DNA of 64,000 nt. It comes from Acidobacteriaceae bacterium. Its GTDB lineage: Bacteria > Acidobacteriota > Terriglobia > Terriglobales > Acidobacteriaceae. The position numbers and the translations under genes are program-made. The stretch covers positions 29,173 to 93,172 of the forward strand of contig PLBY01000082.1 in assembly GCA_003134655.1 (NCBI GenBank), written 5' to 3'. Positions 56,835 to 64,000 of the stretch are shown piece by piece. Within the stretch, counting starts at the first letter, position 1. Every line of letters starts with the position of its first letter. The notes beneath the pieces are model-generated. The model was not told the origin of the DNA. It saw only the letters and a list, made by a program, of their open reading frames with translations, and ran no database searches.

Positions 56835-57167
56835 ATGATTTACCTCATTACGACGATCCACATCCTGGTTTGCTTCTTCATCATCATTGTGGTTCTGCTG
56901 CAGAGCGGCAAGAGCGGCGACATTTCCGCGGCTTTCGGCGGTCAGGGCAGCCAGACGGCGTTCGGTCCGCGCGGCGCGGCCAGCGCGCTTTCCAGAGCCA
57001 CCACCTGGTCGGCTGTGGCGTTCATGATTACCTCCATAGCATTGTCGGTGTACGCAACCCGGCGCGGCGGACCGACCTCCGTTCTGGGAGATTTGAAGTC
57101 GCAACCGGTCAAGACGCAGCCTGCCCCGGCGCAGAAGCCCGTTACACCACCCACGCAACAGAAGTAA
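56835..57167 (+). CDS. secG: Preprotein translocase subunit SecG
   Basis: 110 residues: a first span YLITTIHILVCFFIIIVVLL followed by LQSGKSGDISAAFGG, the conserved SecG loop, then a second span (TTWSAVAFMITSIALSVY) and a Pro/Gln-rich tail. SecG assists SecYE in protein export. The ATG at 56835 is chosen since the longer frame from 56745 overlaps the tRNA end and is not SecG-like. Confidence 0.92.
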   Translation: MIYLITTIHILVCFFIIIVVLLQSGKSGDISAAFGGQGSQTAFGPRGAASALSRATTWSAVAFMITSIALSVYATRRGGPTSVLGDLKSQPVKTQPAPAQKPVTPPTQQK

Positions 57168-57333
57168 GCGCACCAGCGGCCAGTCAGTTTGGAATTCAGC
57201 GCGGCGATTCGTGCATCGAATCGCCGGCCAGCCCCTGTAGAGTCCAACCCTATCTACAGAGTCCCCGGTAATTGTATTTGCCTGACAGAGGATGTAACAT
57301 CCGATTGAGGCATTCTTTCTCGGAGGCATCGCT

Positions 57334-57639
57334 ATGTCGGATCATGACAGCAATAGTTTCGTTTGGTTTTTGGCAGGACTCGGTTTGGGAGCGTTGGCTG
57401 GAGTGCTGTATGCGCCGCGCTCGGGCAGCGAGACGCGCGAACAACTGCGTGCGCGCGCCGAGGAAGGCCGTGACTACGTTCGCAGTCGTGCGCGAGAAGC
57501 GCGCGAACAAGCTGCACAGTGGGCCGACAAGGGCCGCGATGTAGTCAACACCCAGAAAGAGCAGTTCCGCGCCGCCTACGAGGCTGGTCGTCAGGCCTAT
57601 CACGAAGCCACGGAGACGGGCGCGCCCAAAGGTTTATAG
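57334..57639 (+). CDS. YtxH domain protein
   Basis: A 101-residue protein: a single N-terminal span with FLAGLGLGALAGVLYAPRSG, the YtxH signature, followed by an amphipathic charged helix (ARAEEGRDYVRSRAREAREQ). Such proteins are membrane-linked and stress-related in some bacteria. It is followed by another small membrane-anchored coiled-coil gene. Confidence 0.85.
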   Translation: MSDHDSNSFVWFLAGLGLGALAGVLYAPRSGSETREQLRARAEEGRDYVRSRAREAREQAAQWADKGRDVVNTQKEQFRAAYEAGRQAYHEATETGAPKGL

Positions 57640-57700
57640 GCACAGCCGCGCCGGCTTTCCTTTCGAGCAGGCGCTCGATGGTAGTTGCCGGAGCACGCTT

Positions 57701-58222
57701 ATGGACAATCTGACTCCTTGGTTTATCGCCCTGACTGCGATCGCGATCCTGTTACAGGCAGGCGTCCTGGTGGCTATGTACGTGGCCATCCGCAAGAGCA
57801 GTGCGCACATTGAGGCCCTGGCAACGGAAGTGAAGGGCAAAGTCCTGCCCACCGTCGAGCAGGCGGAGGCCATGCTGAGCGAATTCCGCCCTAAGCTCCA
57901 GGTGATCGCCGACAACCTGCAGCAGTCCACCACGATCCTGCGCGACCAGGTGCAACGCGCAGACGCAACCGTGAAAGATGCGATGGACCGCGGCCGGCTG
58001 CAGATCATTCGCGCCGACGAACTGCTGACTCGAACGCTCGATCGCGTGGAAGAGACCACGGACATGGTCCACAGCACTGTCGTTTCGCCGATTCGTCAGC
58101 TTTCGGGGATCATGCAGGGAATCTCGGTTGGCCTGGAGTTTTTGTTTGGCGGACGCGGGCGCCGAAACGGCGGCAGCCGCGAAGAGCGTCGTCCGGTGCC
58201 GCAGGATGAGATGTTTATCTAG
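57701..58222 (+). CDS. Membrane-anchored coiled-coil protein (DUF948-like)
   Basis: 173 residues: an N-terminal span (WFIALTAIAILLQAGVLVAMYVAI) and a long helix with repeated heptads (VEQAEAMLSEFRPKLQVIADNLQQ), ending in a Gly/Arg-rich tail. This resembles DUF948-type proteins that often follow YtxH genes. The function is not known. Confidence 0.7.
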   Translation: MDNLTPWFIALTAIAILLQAGVLVAMYVAIRKSSAHIEALATEVKGKVLPTVEQAEAMLSEFRPKLQVIADNLQQSTTILRDQVQRADATVKDAMDRGRLQIIRADELLTRTLDRVEETTDMVHSTVVSPIRQLSGIMQGISVGLEFLFGGRGRRNGGSREERRPVPQDEMFI

Positions 58223-58277
58223 ACCGCGGCTGCGCGCAGTTCATCCCGATTCTTCTCACCGTAGGTTAGGCATCCTC

Positions 58278-59168
58278 ATGCTGCGTTTTTTCTTTCTTCC
58301 CAGTCGTGGTGTCATTCAAAGCATTCTTCTGAGCGGCGCGCTGATTCTTCTCGCGGTCTCTGTCCCGGCTCAGGAGAAAGTTGTCTGGAGCGATCAGGAG
58401 AAGCCGATCGTCGAACAGTTGCGCGGCTTGCGCAAACTCGATGACACGGTGCGCGTTCACACGACCAAGGATCTCGCGCTGCAGATTCGGGCACTGCCAG
58501 TCGTCCCCAACAAGCTGAAACTGGCTGGGACGTTGGCAGAATTATCCACTGAAGGCGACTTTGGGAAAGACACTCTGCAAGAAGTCACGACCACTCTCGC
58601 CGCAGCTTTGCGCGAACAGCCTGCGGCCGGAAAACCCGGCCAGCCTGATTTTTTATATGTTGAGTTGGCCTCTCTGGTGCGCTACGAGCATATGCAGGCG
58701 ACTTCGGACAACCCTCAGTTTGCGGAGGCGATGGCAAAATTGGAAGCGGACGATGCCAAACGGCAGAGCGCTGACTTCACACTCTCGGACTTACAGGGCA
58801 AGGAGTGGCATCTGCAGGAACTGCGGGGCAAGGTGGTGCTGGTGAATTTCTGGGCCACCTGGTGTCCGCCGTGCCGCAAGGAAATGCCCGACCTGGACGC
58901 CCTGTATAACAAGTTCAAGGATCAGGGGTTCGTCGTGCTGGCGATTTCTGATGAAGAGGCCGCGAAGGTTTCACCATACCTTGCCGAGCACAAGGTCAGC
59001 TATCCCGTGCTGCTCGATCCGGGGCGCAAGGTGAACGATCTTTTCATCGTAGAGGGTATTCCCAAGAGCTTTGTGTACGACCGCAGCGGCAAGATGGTGG
59101 CGCAGTCGATCGACATGCGCACGCGGAGTCAGTTTCTGGCAATGCTCGCGCAAGCGGGATTGCAGTAG
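58278..59168 (+). CDS. TlpA-like thioredoxin-fold protein
   Basis: A 296-residue exported protein: signal peptide ending around VSVPAQ, a helical N-terminal domain of about 140 residues of unknown role, then a TlpA/ResA-type domain with active site WATWCPPCRKEMP and cis-Pro segment EGIPKSFVYD. It reduces or manages disulphides outside the cytoplasm. The ATG at 58278 gives the signal peptide; the longer frame overlaps the previous gene. Confidence 0.88.
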   Translation: MLRFFFLPSRGVIQSILLSGALILLAVSVPAQEKVVWSDQEKPIVEQLRGLRKLDDTVRVHTTKDLALQIRALPVVPNKLKLAGTLAELSTEGDFGKDTLQEVTTTLAAALREQPAAGKPGQPDFLYVELASLVRYEHMQATSDNPQFAEAMAKLEADDAKRQSADFTLSDLQGKEWHLQELRGKVVLVNFWATWCPPCRKEMPDLDALYNKFKDQGFVVLAISDEEAAKVSPYLAEHKVSYPVLLDPGRKVNDLFIVEGIPKSFVYDRSGKMVAQSIDMRTRSQFLAMLAQAGLQ

Positions 59169-59177
59169 GAGTATTGA

Positions 59178-59609
59178 ATGCGTTATCTGGTCCGAGCCCT
59201 CGTGAAACCCGGTCGTGAGGCAGATTTGCTCAGCGCGATTGAGCGGGAGACGCTTGGCCGGGGATCAGTCGCCGAGGGCGAGTATCTGCGTAACATGCAG
59301 GAGGCACGCGTTTGTGAGGATCAGACGGCGCGCTGGGTGGAGGTCTGCTACTGCCCGACGCCGTTGCAGGAAGAGCAGCCCTACTGGGAACAGTACTTCG
59401 ATCTGACGCGCGTGCAGGATGCCCACGACCGCCGCAAATGCCGCGACGAGAATGGGACTGAGCCCTGGGCCTGCGGCGAGTGCGACTGCACGGCGCGGCT
59501 GGAAAAGAGATTGCAGTCTTCCGGCAATCCGTTTCTCGAAGCGCTCCGTAGAGACGTTGCTTGCAACGTCTCTCTCACCAACATTTCGAACGCCGCCAGC
59601 AAGACGTAG
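59178..59609 (+). CDS. Small protein of unknown function
   Basis: 143 residues, no family recognised. The N-terminus MRYLVRALVKPGREADLL looks like a ferredoxin-like or dimeric alpha/beta-barrel fold, and a Cys-rich segment (CGECDCTARLEKRLQ) follows. The last 20 codons run into a palindromic intergenic repeat, so the natural stop may have been replaced by repeat sequence. It lies 9 bases after the thioredoxin gene. Confidence 0.6.
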   Translation: MRYLVRALVKPGREADLLSAIERETLGRGSVAEGEYLRNMQEARVCEDQTARWVEVCYCPTPLQEEQPYWEQYFDLTRVQDAHDRRKCRDENGTEPWACGECDCTARLEKRLQSSGNPFLEALRRDVACNVSLTNISNAASKT

Positions 59610-59621
59610 CAAGCTACGTCT
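59550..59621. repeat. Palindromic intergenic repeats
   Basis: Two short palindromes: AGAGACGTTGC-TT-GCAACGTCTCT (59550-59573) and AGACGTAGC-AA-GCTACGTCT (59602-59621). The first matches the one at 63279-63302 except for the loop. They resemble REP-type elements and overlap the 3' end of the small gene and the gap to the FUSC gene. Confidence 0.75.
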
Positions 59622-59635
59622 CTACGGAACGTTCT

Positions 59636-60745
59636 TCAGGCAAGTTCCGGCAGCGTTGAGGCGAGCTGTTTCAAGTCCTGCGCCACTTCCCTCAAATTGA
59701 ACACCAGCGCCCAGAAGGGCAGCATGCGGTCCAGCGCGAAAGGAGTAGTGACGCGCTGCTCGCGAAGTTGGGTCAGATCTGCGTCGAGGTCGGAGATCGC
59801 CGCGTCGAGGTCGGCTGATTTCAAAGCCGCGCCGGGTTTTCGCACCGCTTCACCCAGGAACGCAAACGTCTGCGCGGTTCGCTCGACCAGCGCGGGGAGC
59901 GAGGGCATCAGGTCGGGCTGCAACTGTACGCGCACATAGAGAGAGCTGTCTTCGGCCATCGCCGTCAAGCGCCTCCGGACTTGGTCGGCTTCGTCGACGA
60001 AGGACTGGAAAGCGCCCTGGTTGAATCGCGAAAATGCGAGTTCGCTTTTCGCTTCGTCCATCTGCTGGGTGATGCCGCGGCGCAAGTCGTGCAACTGGCG
60101 GTCGAGTTCGCGGACCTGTTGCTCGTTGTCGATTCCCTGCAGTGCAGCGGCGGTGACCGCGCGGTAGAGAGCGCCGGCGCCGTCGAGAATGCTGGCAAGT
60201 TTGTGGCGCAATCCGACGCGTGCGTGAACTGGCCAGAGCAGCGCACCCACGCCGAATGCAACGAACGCTCCCAGAATCGTATAGAGCACGCGCAGCCATG
60301 CCATGTGCCAAGGCTCTCCCTGCCCGCCGAAGACGAGGATTAATGCGGCGGTGAAGCCTGCGGCCGTGAAGGCCGGATGAAGCGAAGTCAGGTATCCGAA
60401 CAAAGTCGCGAGAAGGAATAGCACGACGCCCACGCCGACTAGCCCGTTACCGAGCATCGGCATGAGCAGCGCTGCGGCGAGCGCTCCGCAGGTCGAACCG
60501 ATCGTGCGGTACAGCGCTGCCTTCCACGATGCGCCGAGATTGGCTTGTGTCACGACCAGCGCGGCGAAGACCGACCAGTATCCCTGCGGCAGATTGAAGC
60601 CGGCGTAGATGGCATAAGTGATGGTACCTGCGAGGCCGGTCTTGATTCCCTGCTTGAGCGGGCCGGACTGGGTGCTCCAAAAGGAGGGAGGCGGCGCGGA
60701 TGTTGCAGTGTGTGGAATTGGCAGTGAGGGATTTGCAGATGCCAT
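59636..60745 (-). CDS. FUSC-family inner-membrane protein
   Basis: A 369-residue protein with six membrane spans in the first 190 residues (WSVFAALVVTQANLG, GVVLFLLATLFGYLTSL, VLYTILGAFVAFGVGALLW), then a cytoplasmic helical domain (REVAQDLKQLASTLPELA at the end). The WSV(F)AALVV-TQ motif fits the FUSC/AaeB-like exporter group. The substrate is unknown. It ends facing the small unknown gene. Confidence 0.82.
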   Translation of the reverse strand: MASANPSLPIPHTATSAPPPSFWSTQSGPLKQGIKTGLAGTITYAIYAGFNLPQGYWSVFAALVVTQANLGASWKAALYRTIGSTCGALAAALLMPMLGNGLVGVGVVLFLLATLFGYLTSLHPAFTAAGFTAALILVFGGQGEPWHMAWLRVLYTILGAFVAFGVGALLWPVHARVGLRHKLASILDGAGALYRAVTAAALQGIDNEQQVRELDRQLHDLRRGITQQMDEAKSELAFSRFNQGAFQSFVDEADQVRRRLTAMAEDSSLYVRVQLQPDLMPSLPALVERTAQTFAFLGEAVRKPGAALKSADLDAAISDLDADLTQLREQRVTTPFALDRMLPFWALVFNLREVAQDLKQLASTLPELA

Positions 60746-60774
60746 GCGGGGGATTATATTCGGCGGTTTCGTTA

Positions 60775-61884
60775 CTACGCGATCCAGCCGCCGCCGACAA
60801 CGATGTCACCATCGTAGAAAACTGCGGCCTGCCCAGGCGTGATGGCGCGCTGGGGCTCGTCGAAGGTGACGAGGATTTCGTCGTCGCCCGTTCTCTCTAT
60901 CATGGCGCTCGCCGGCTCGTGGCGATGGCGAATCTTCACGGCCACGCGCATCGGCTCGCGCAGATCATCGACGGAAATCAGGTTTACGCGGCGGGCACGC
61001 AAAGTACGCGAGTAGAGATGCTCTTCGCCGCCCACGATGACCTGCTTGTTCACGCCGCTGATCTGGATCACGTAGAGCGGCGAGCCCGTGGCCACGCCGA
61101 GTCCCTTGCGCTGGCCGACGGTGAAGTTGTGAATGCCAGCGTGCTCGCCGATGACTTCTCCGTTCGCGGTCACCAGGTCGCCGGCGGTGTCGGGCAAGGC
61201 CTCACCCTGCTCGGCAAGGTAAGCGTCGATGAAGCGCTTGTAGTCGCCGCCCGGGACGAAGCAAATTTCCTGCGAATCGGGTTTCTCGGCGAGCGCGAGA
61301 CCGTGATGGCGGGCGAGTTCGCGAACTTCGGGCTTGGTCATGTCTCCCAGCGGGAAGATCGTTCGGCTGAGCTGTTCCTGAGTCAGGCCGAAGAGAAAGT
61401 AGGTCTGGTCCTTGCTCGCGTCCGCGGGACGCTTGAGCAGCCAGCGGGCCCGGGCCTCGTCAAAGGCCACACGAGCGTAGTGGCCGGTGGCAACTCGCTC
61501 GGCCCCAATCTGCTGCGCCACAATGAGTAACTGGTCAAACTTCAAGTGATTATTGCACAGGCTGCAGGGGATGGGTGTTCGCCCGGAAACGTACTCCTCG
61601 ACGAACGGACGAATCACGTCGCGCTCGAAACGCTCCTCATGATTGACCACGTAATAAGGAATGCCGATCTGCTGGGCCACGCGCCGGGCGTCGTAGACAT
61701 CGTCGAGCGAACAGCAGCGCCCCTGCACCGACTCAGGCATGCCCTCCTTGCCAGCGAGGCGTCGCTGGTCCCAGAGTTGCATGGTGAGGCCGATGACGTT
61801 GTGTCCGTCGGCGCGGAGCATGGCCGCGACGGTGGAAGAATCCACACCACCCGACATGGCTACGGCGATCGTTTCGGTACTCAA
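60775..61884 (-). CDS. mnmA: tRNA 2-thiouridylase MnmA
   Basis: 369 residues. PP-loop SGGVDSSTVAAML near the N-terminus, catalytic Cys in PIPCSLCNNHLKF, a second Cys in SQEICFVPGGDYKRF, and a C-terminal beta-barrel domain ending PGQAAVFYDGDIVVGGG. It makes 2-thiouridine at the wobble position of tRNAs for Lys, Glu and Gln, using sulfur relayed from a cysteine desulfurase, which the upstream gene on the same strand encodes. Confidence 0.95.
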   Translation of the reverse strand: MSTETIAVAMSGGVDSSTVAAMLRADGHNVIGLTMQLWDQRRLAGKEGMPESVQGRCCSLDDVYDARRVAQQIGIPYYVVNHEERFERDVIRPFVEEYVSGRTPIPCSLCNNHLKFDQLLIVAQQIGAERVATGHYARVAFDEARARWLLKRPADASKDQTYFLFGLTQEQLSRTIFPLGDMTKPEVRELARHHGLALAEKPDSQEICFVPGGDYKRFIDAYLAEQGEALPDTAGDLVTANGEVIGEHAGIHNFTVGQRKGLGVATGSPLYVIQISGVNKQVIVGGEEHLYSRTLRARRVNLISVDDLREPMRVAVKIRHRHEPASAMIERTGDDEILVTFDEPQRAITPGQAAVFYDGDIVVGGGWIA

Positions 61885-61916
61885 CTTCTAGCTCCTGAGC
61901 TTCTAGCCTAAAATGC

Positions 61917-62012
61917 TTGTCATTTTGAGCGAAGCGAAGGACCTATGCAATTTCCAGCGGCGGCAGAAGTGCATGGATCCTTCGCGGCAAAATACGCCGC
62001 TCAGGATGACAA
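61917..62012. repeat. Imperfect palindromic repeat element (96 bp)
   Basis: The ends are inverted: TTGTCATTTTGAGCG at 61917-61931 and CGCTCAGGATGACAA at 61998-62012. An inner inverted pair (GCGAAGGACC with GGATCCTTCGC) makes a nearly continuous hairpin. This type of repeat, containing GAGCG(A/C)AGCGAAGG, is frequent between genes of Acidobacteriota and looks like a small non-autonomous element. It lies between mnmA and the cysteine desulfurase gene. Confidence 0.7.
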
Positions 62013-62023
62013 CGTATCTTGAC

Positions 62024-63196
62024 TCACCTCTCCGTGCTGACTGCCTGCTTCGTGTACTTTGGCGACAGTTCCCGCAGGCGGGCTACAGTCTCCGGCACGA
62101 GTGCCAACGCGTAGTCGATGTCTTCGGCAACCGTCTGCTTGCCCAGGCTGAAGCGGATACTGGCCCTCGCCTGATCTGTTCGGAGACCCATCGCCACGAG
62201 CACATGCGAAGGCTCAATCGCACCTGAAGAGCAGGCCGCACCTGTCGAGACCGCTAGGCCTTTCAGATCCAGCGCAATGACCATCGCTTCGCCGTCGATG
62301 TGGTCGAAGTGGATGTTCGCGGTGTTCGGCACGCGTGGGGCGCCGGCGCCATTTACCCCGGCCTCCTCTACCTGCGCGAGGATTCCCTGCTGCAACCGGT
62401 CGCGCATTGCGGCCATCTTCTGATCCTCGCCGCGGTCGAGCGCTTCTTTCGCAATCTTCGCCGCCTTGCCCAAGCCAACGATTCCGGGGACATTCTCCGT
62501 CCCGGCGCGACGCGAACGCTCATGCCGGCCACCGTAAAACAGCGGCTGAATGCGAGTTCCCTTCCGAACATAGAGCGCTCCCACTCCTTGTGGCGCGTGA
62601 ATCTTGTGGCCAGAAATGGAGAGGAGTTGGCAGCCGATTCGCGTCACATCAATCGCAACTTTGGCGGCCGACTGCACCGCGTCCGTATGAAAACAAACAC
62701 CGGCTTCGGCCGCGATTTTCCCGATCTCCTCGACCGGCTGCAGAACTCCGGTCTCATTGTTCGCCATCATTACGGAGATCAGCTTCGTGTTCGGACGCAG
62801 CGCGCGGCGCACGTCGGCTGGATGCACCAAGCTGCGTCCGTCCACTGGCAGAATGGTCACTTCCGCGCCAATCTCTTCCAGATGCTTGCAGGCCAGCAGC
62901 ACGGCATGGTGTTCGATGCTCGACGTAATGACGTGGTCGCCGGCTCCGACCAGGCCTGCAATCGCGAGATTGTCAGCCTCTGTTCCGCCGCTCGTGAACA
63001 CGATCTCGGAAGCTCGGCAGCCCAGCAACGCGGCCACTGATTCGCGCGCGTCCTCGACCGCCGCCCGGGTCTGCTGCCCATGATGGTGGATCGACGAGGC
63101 GTTGCCGAACTGCTCCCCGAAATAGGGGCGCATGGCCTCGAAGACCTCAGGCAGAACCGGGGTGGTCGCGTTATTGTCGAGGTAGATGCGATGCAT
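62024..63196 (-). CDS. Cysteine desulfurase (NifS/IscS family)
   Basis: 390 residues. Start YLDNNATTPV, PLP-contact region TSGGTEADNLAI, PLP Lys in SISGHKIHAPQG, and catalytic Cys in STGAACSSGAIEP. It takes sulfur from cysteine as a protein persulfide for Fe-S clusters and tRNA thiolation. Its neighbour on the same strand is mnmA, which needs this sulfur, so the pair is likely functionally linked. The two are separated by a repeat element of about 96 bases. Confidence 0.93.
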   Translation of the reverse strand: MHRIYLDNNATTPVLPEVFEAMRPYFGEQFGNASSIHHHGQQTRAAVEDARESVAALLGCRASEIVFTSGGTEADNLAIAGLVGAGDHVITSSIEHHAVLLACKHLEEIGAEVTILPVDGRSLVHPADVRRALRPNTKLISVMMANNETGVLQPVEEIGKIAAEAGVCFHTDAVQSAAKVAIDVTRIGCQLLSISGHKIHAPQGVGALYVRKGTRIQPLFYGGRHERSRRAGTENVPGIVGLGKAAKIAKEALDRGEDQKMAAMRDRLQQGILAQVEEAGVNGAGAPRVPNTANIHFDHIDGEAMVIALDLKGLAVSTGAACSSGAIEPSHVLVAMGLRTDQARASIRFSLGKQTVAEDIDYALALVPETVARLRELSPKYTKQAVSTER

Positions 63197-63278
63197 ACAG
63201 AACCCGCTTCTATTCTACATTGCGGGTCGTGCGACGTAGCGTCCCACATCTTGCGGCGGCATTTCCGATGGTGGCCAG

Positions 63279-63302
63279 AGAGACGTTGCAAGCAACGTCT
63301 CT
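63279..63302. repeat. Palindromic intergenic repeat
   Basis: AGAGACGTTGC-AA-GCAACGTCTCT, the same palindrome as at 59550-59573, lying between the cysteine desulfurase and citrate synthase genes. A second short repeat piece (CCCTGAGCGCAGCCGAAGGG) lies at about 63360-63379. Confidence 0.75.
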
Positions 63303-63406
63303 ACAACGGCATTTCGTACATGCGGCGGGCTTCGCCCTGCCTGGACGGCCGAGAGCCTGCCCTGAGCGCAGCCGAAGGGGGGCCGTCCCCACATGGTCTG
63401 TTGCGC

Positions 63407-64000
63407 TTACCGTTGGTCGATTGGTACGTATTGGCTGGGATATTCGGGGCCCAGGTATTCTGCCCGCGGGCGGATCAGGCGGTTGTCGTTGAGTTGTTCG
63501 ATCACGTGAGCGGCCCAGCCACTTACACGGGAGATGGCGAAGATGGGTGTGAACAAGTCCACATCAATGCCAAGCGTGTGATAGGTGGACGCCGAATAAA
63601 AATCCACGTTGGCGTTCAGCTTCTTGTCGGCCTTCACGAACTCTTCAATCTTGTGCGAGATCTCAAACCACTTGGGCTGCCCGCTGGAGGAGCCGAGATC
63701 TCTGGACATGGCGCGCAGGTGCGTCGCGCGCGGATCTTCCGTGTGATAAACGCGGTGGCCAAAGCCGGGAATTTTCTTCTTCTGCGCCAGCATGCCCTTC
63801 ACGTAATCGATGGGGTCGGCGCCAGATGCGTCAATCGCTTCCAGAATGAGGAACACCGCCTCGTTGGCCCCTCCGTGCAGCGGTCCCTTGAGAGCGCCAA
63901 TTGCAGAAGTGATGGCGGAATGCATGTCCGACAGCGTTGCCGCAGTCACGCGCGCGGCAAACGTCGAGGCGTTGAGTTCATGGTCGGCGTGCAGGATCAG
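63407..64000 (-). CDS. Citrate synthase (C-terminal part)
   Basis: The frame enters at the window edge (64000) and ends at 63407; about 197 residues are visible. The catalytic residues of the family are present: His in LHADHELNAS, His in PLHGGAN, His in GFGHRVYHTEDPR and Asp in NVDFYSA. The sequence style (DHELNASTFAARV) is that of the small type I/methylcitrate-synthase-like group, so citrate versus 2-methylcitrate cannot be decided here. It condenses oxaloacetate with an acyl-CoA at the entry of the TCA cycle. Confidence 0.9.
   Translation of the reverse strand: MILHADHELNASTFAARVTAATLSDMHSAITSAIGALKGPLHGGANEAVFLILEAIDASGADPIDYVKGMLAQKKKIPGFGHRVYHTEDPRATHLRAMSRDLGSSSGQPKWFEISHKIEEFVKADKKLNANVDFYSASTYHTLGIDVDLFTPIFAISRVSGWAAHVIEQLNDNRLIRPRAEYLGPEYPSQYVPIDQR

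Noticed and set aside
60700..61530. 276-codon frame antisense to mnmA
   Set aside because: Shadow of mnmA, which has all its family motifs.

Overview
The window looks like a stretch of an Acidobacteriota (Terriglobia-like) chromosome. Reasons: a very large Oar-like TonB-dependent receptor with an N-terminal carboxypeptidase-regulatory-like domain, a typical core block (tRNA-Leu, secG, YtxH protein, TlpA-like thioredoxin, FUSC protein, mnmA, cysteine desulfurase, citrate synthase), and palindromic intergenic repeats. This assignment is inference from gene style; no rRNA or marker search was possible. Bases 1 to about 56.6 kb are accessory DNA and 56.66-64 kb is core chromosome.

Left end (1-10.6 kb): the tail of a conjugation module on the minus strand (MoxR-like ATPase, VirB1-like lytic transglycosylase, and a VirB9/TrbG-like protein that runs off the window), an upstream region with degenerate 22-bp repeats, a PIN toxin with an excisionase-like antitoxin, a protein made of two copies of an unknown domain, a multi-HTH DNA-binding protein, and two related regulators that join XRE HTH domains to S24-like sensor domains. 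One of these is a head-to-tail duplication.

11-27 kb: a lasso-peptide-type RiPP cluster. The plus-strand operon encodes an ABC exporter, a PqqD-like B1 recognition protein, an APH-fold kinase, a cytoplasmic prolyl oligopeptidase, the B2 leader peptidase, the asparagine-synthase-like cyclase and a 46-residue precursor, ending at a 13-bp-stem hairpin. Facing it is a minus-strand operon of ECF sigma factor, anti-sigma factor, TonB-dependent receptor and an exported S9 peptidase resembling lasso isopeptidases. This would be an uptake and linearisation arm analogous to the FecI/FecR/receptor/isopeptidase arrangement of proteobacterial lasso clusters. The precursor does not fit the standard lasso core rule, which makes it the most interesting object here.

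27-53 kb: a defence island. It holds two tandem small XRE regulators with operator-like repeats, an integrase remnant, a five-gene restriction-like operon (Type IIG-like nuclease-methylase, AIPR protein, second methylase, separate PD-(D/E)xK nuclease, nucleoside-deoxyribosyltransferase/TIR-like effector), a minus-strand SIR2 / 198-aa / Rad50-like SMC operon with 4-bp overlaps, a graveyard of pseudogenes and duplicated HNH genes, a PAS-GAF-PAS sensor, a J-like protein without HPD, and a further unit: a three-hairpin RNA candidate, a protein kinase, an unknown barrel-like protein and a winged-helix/PD-(D/E)xK-like protein.

53.6-56.6 kb: a small zinc-ribbon protein, a hemolysin III-family membrane protein, then an excisionase and a complete tyrosine integrase beside tRNA-Leu(GAG), probably the right boundary of an integrated element. 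A motif CCGTA-N9-GGTGGT recurs near 2.5, 27.2, 27.55 and 54.9 kb and may mark shared regulation or a shared origin of the island parts.
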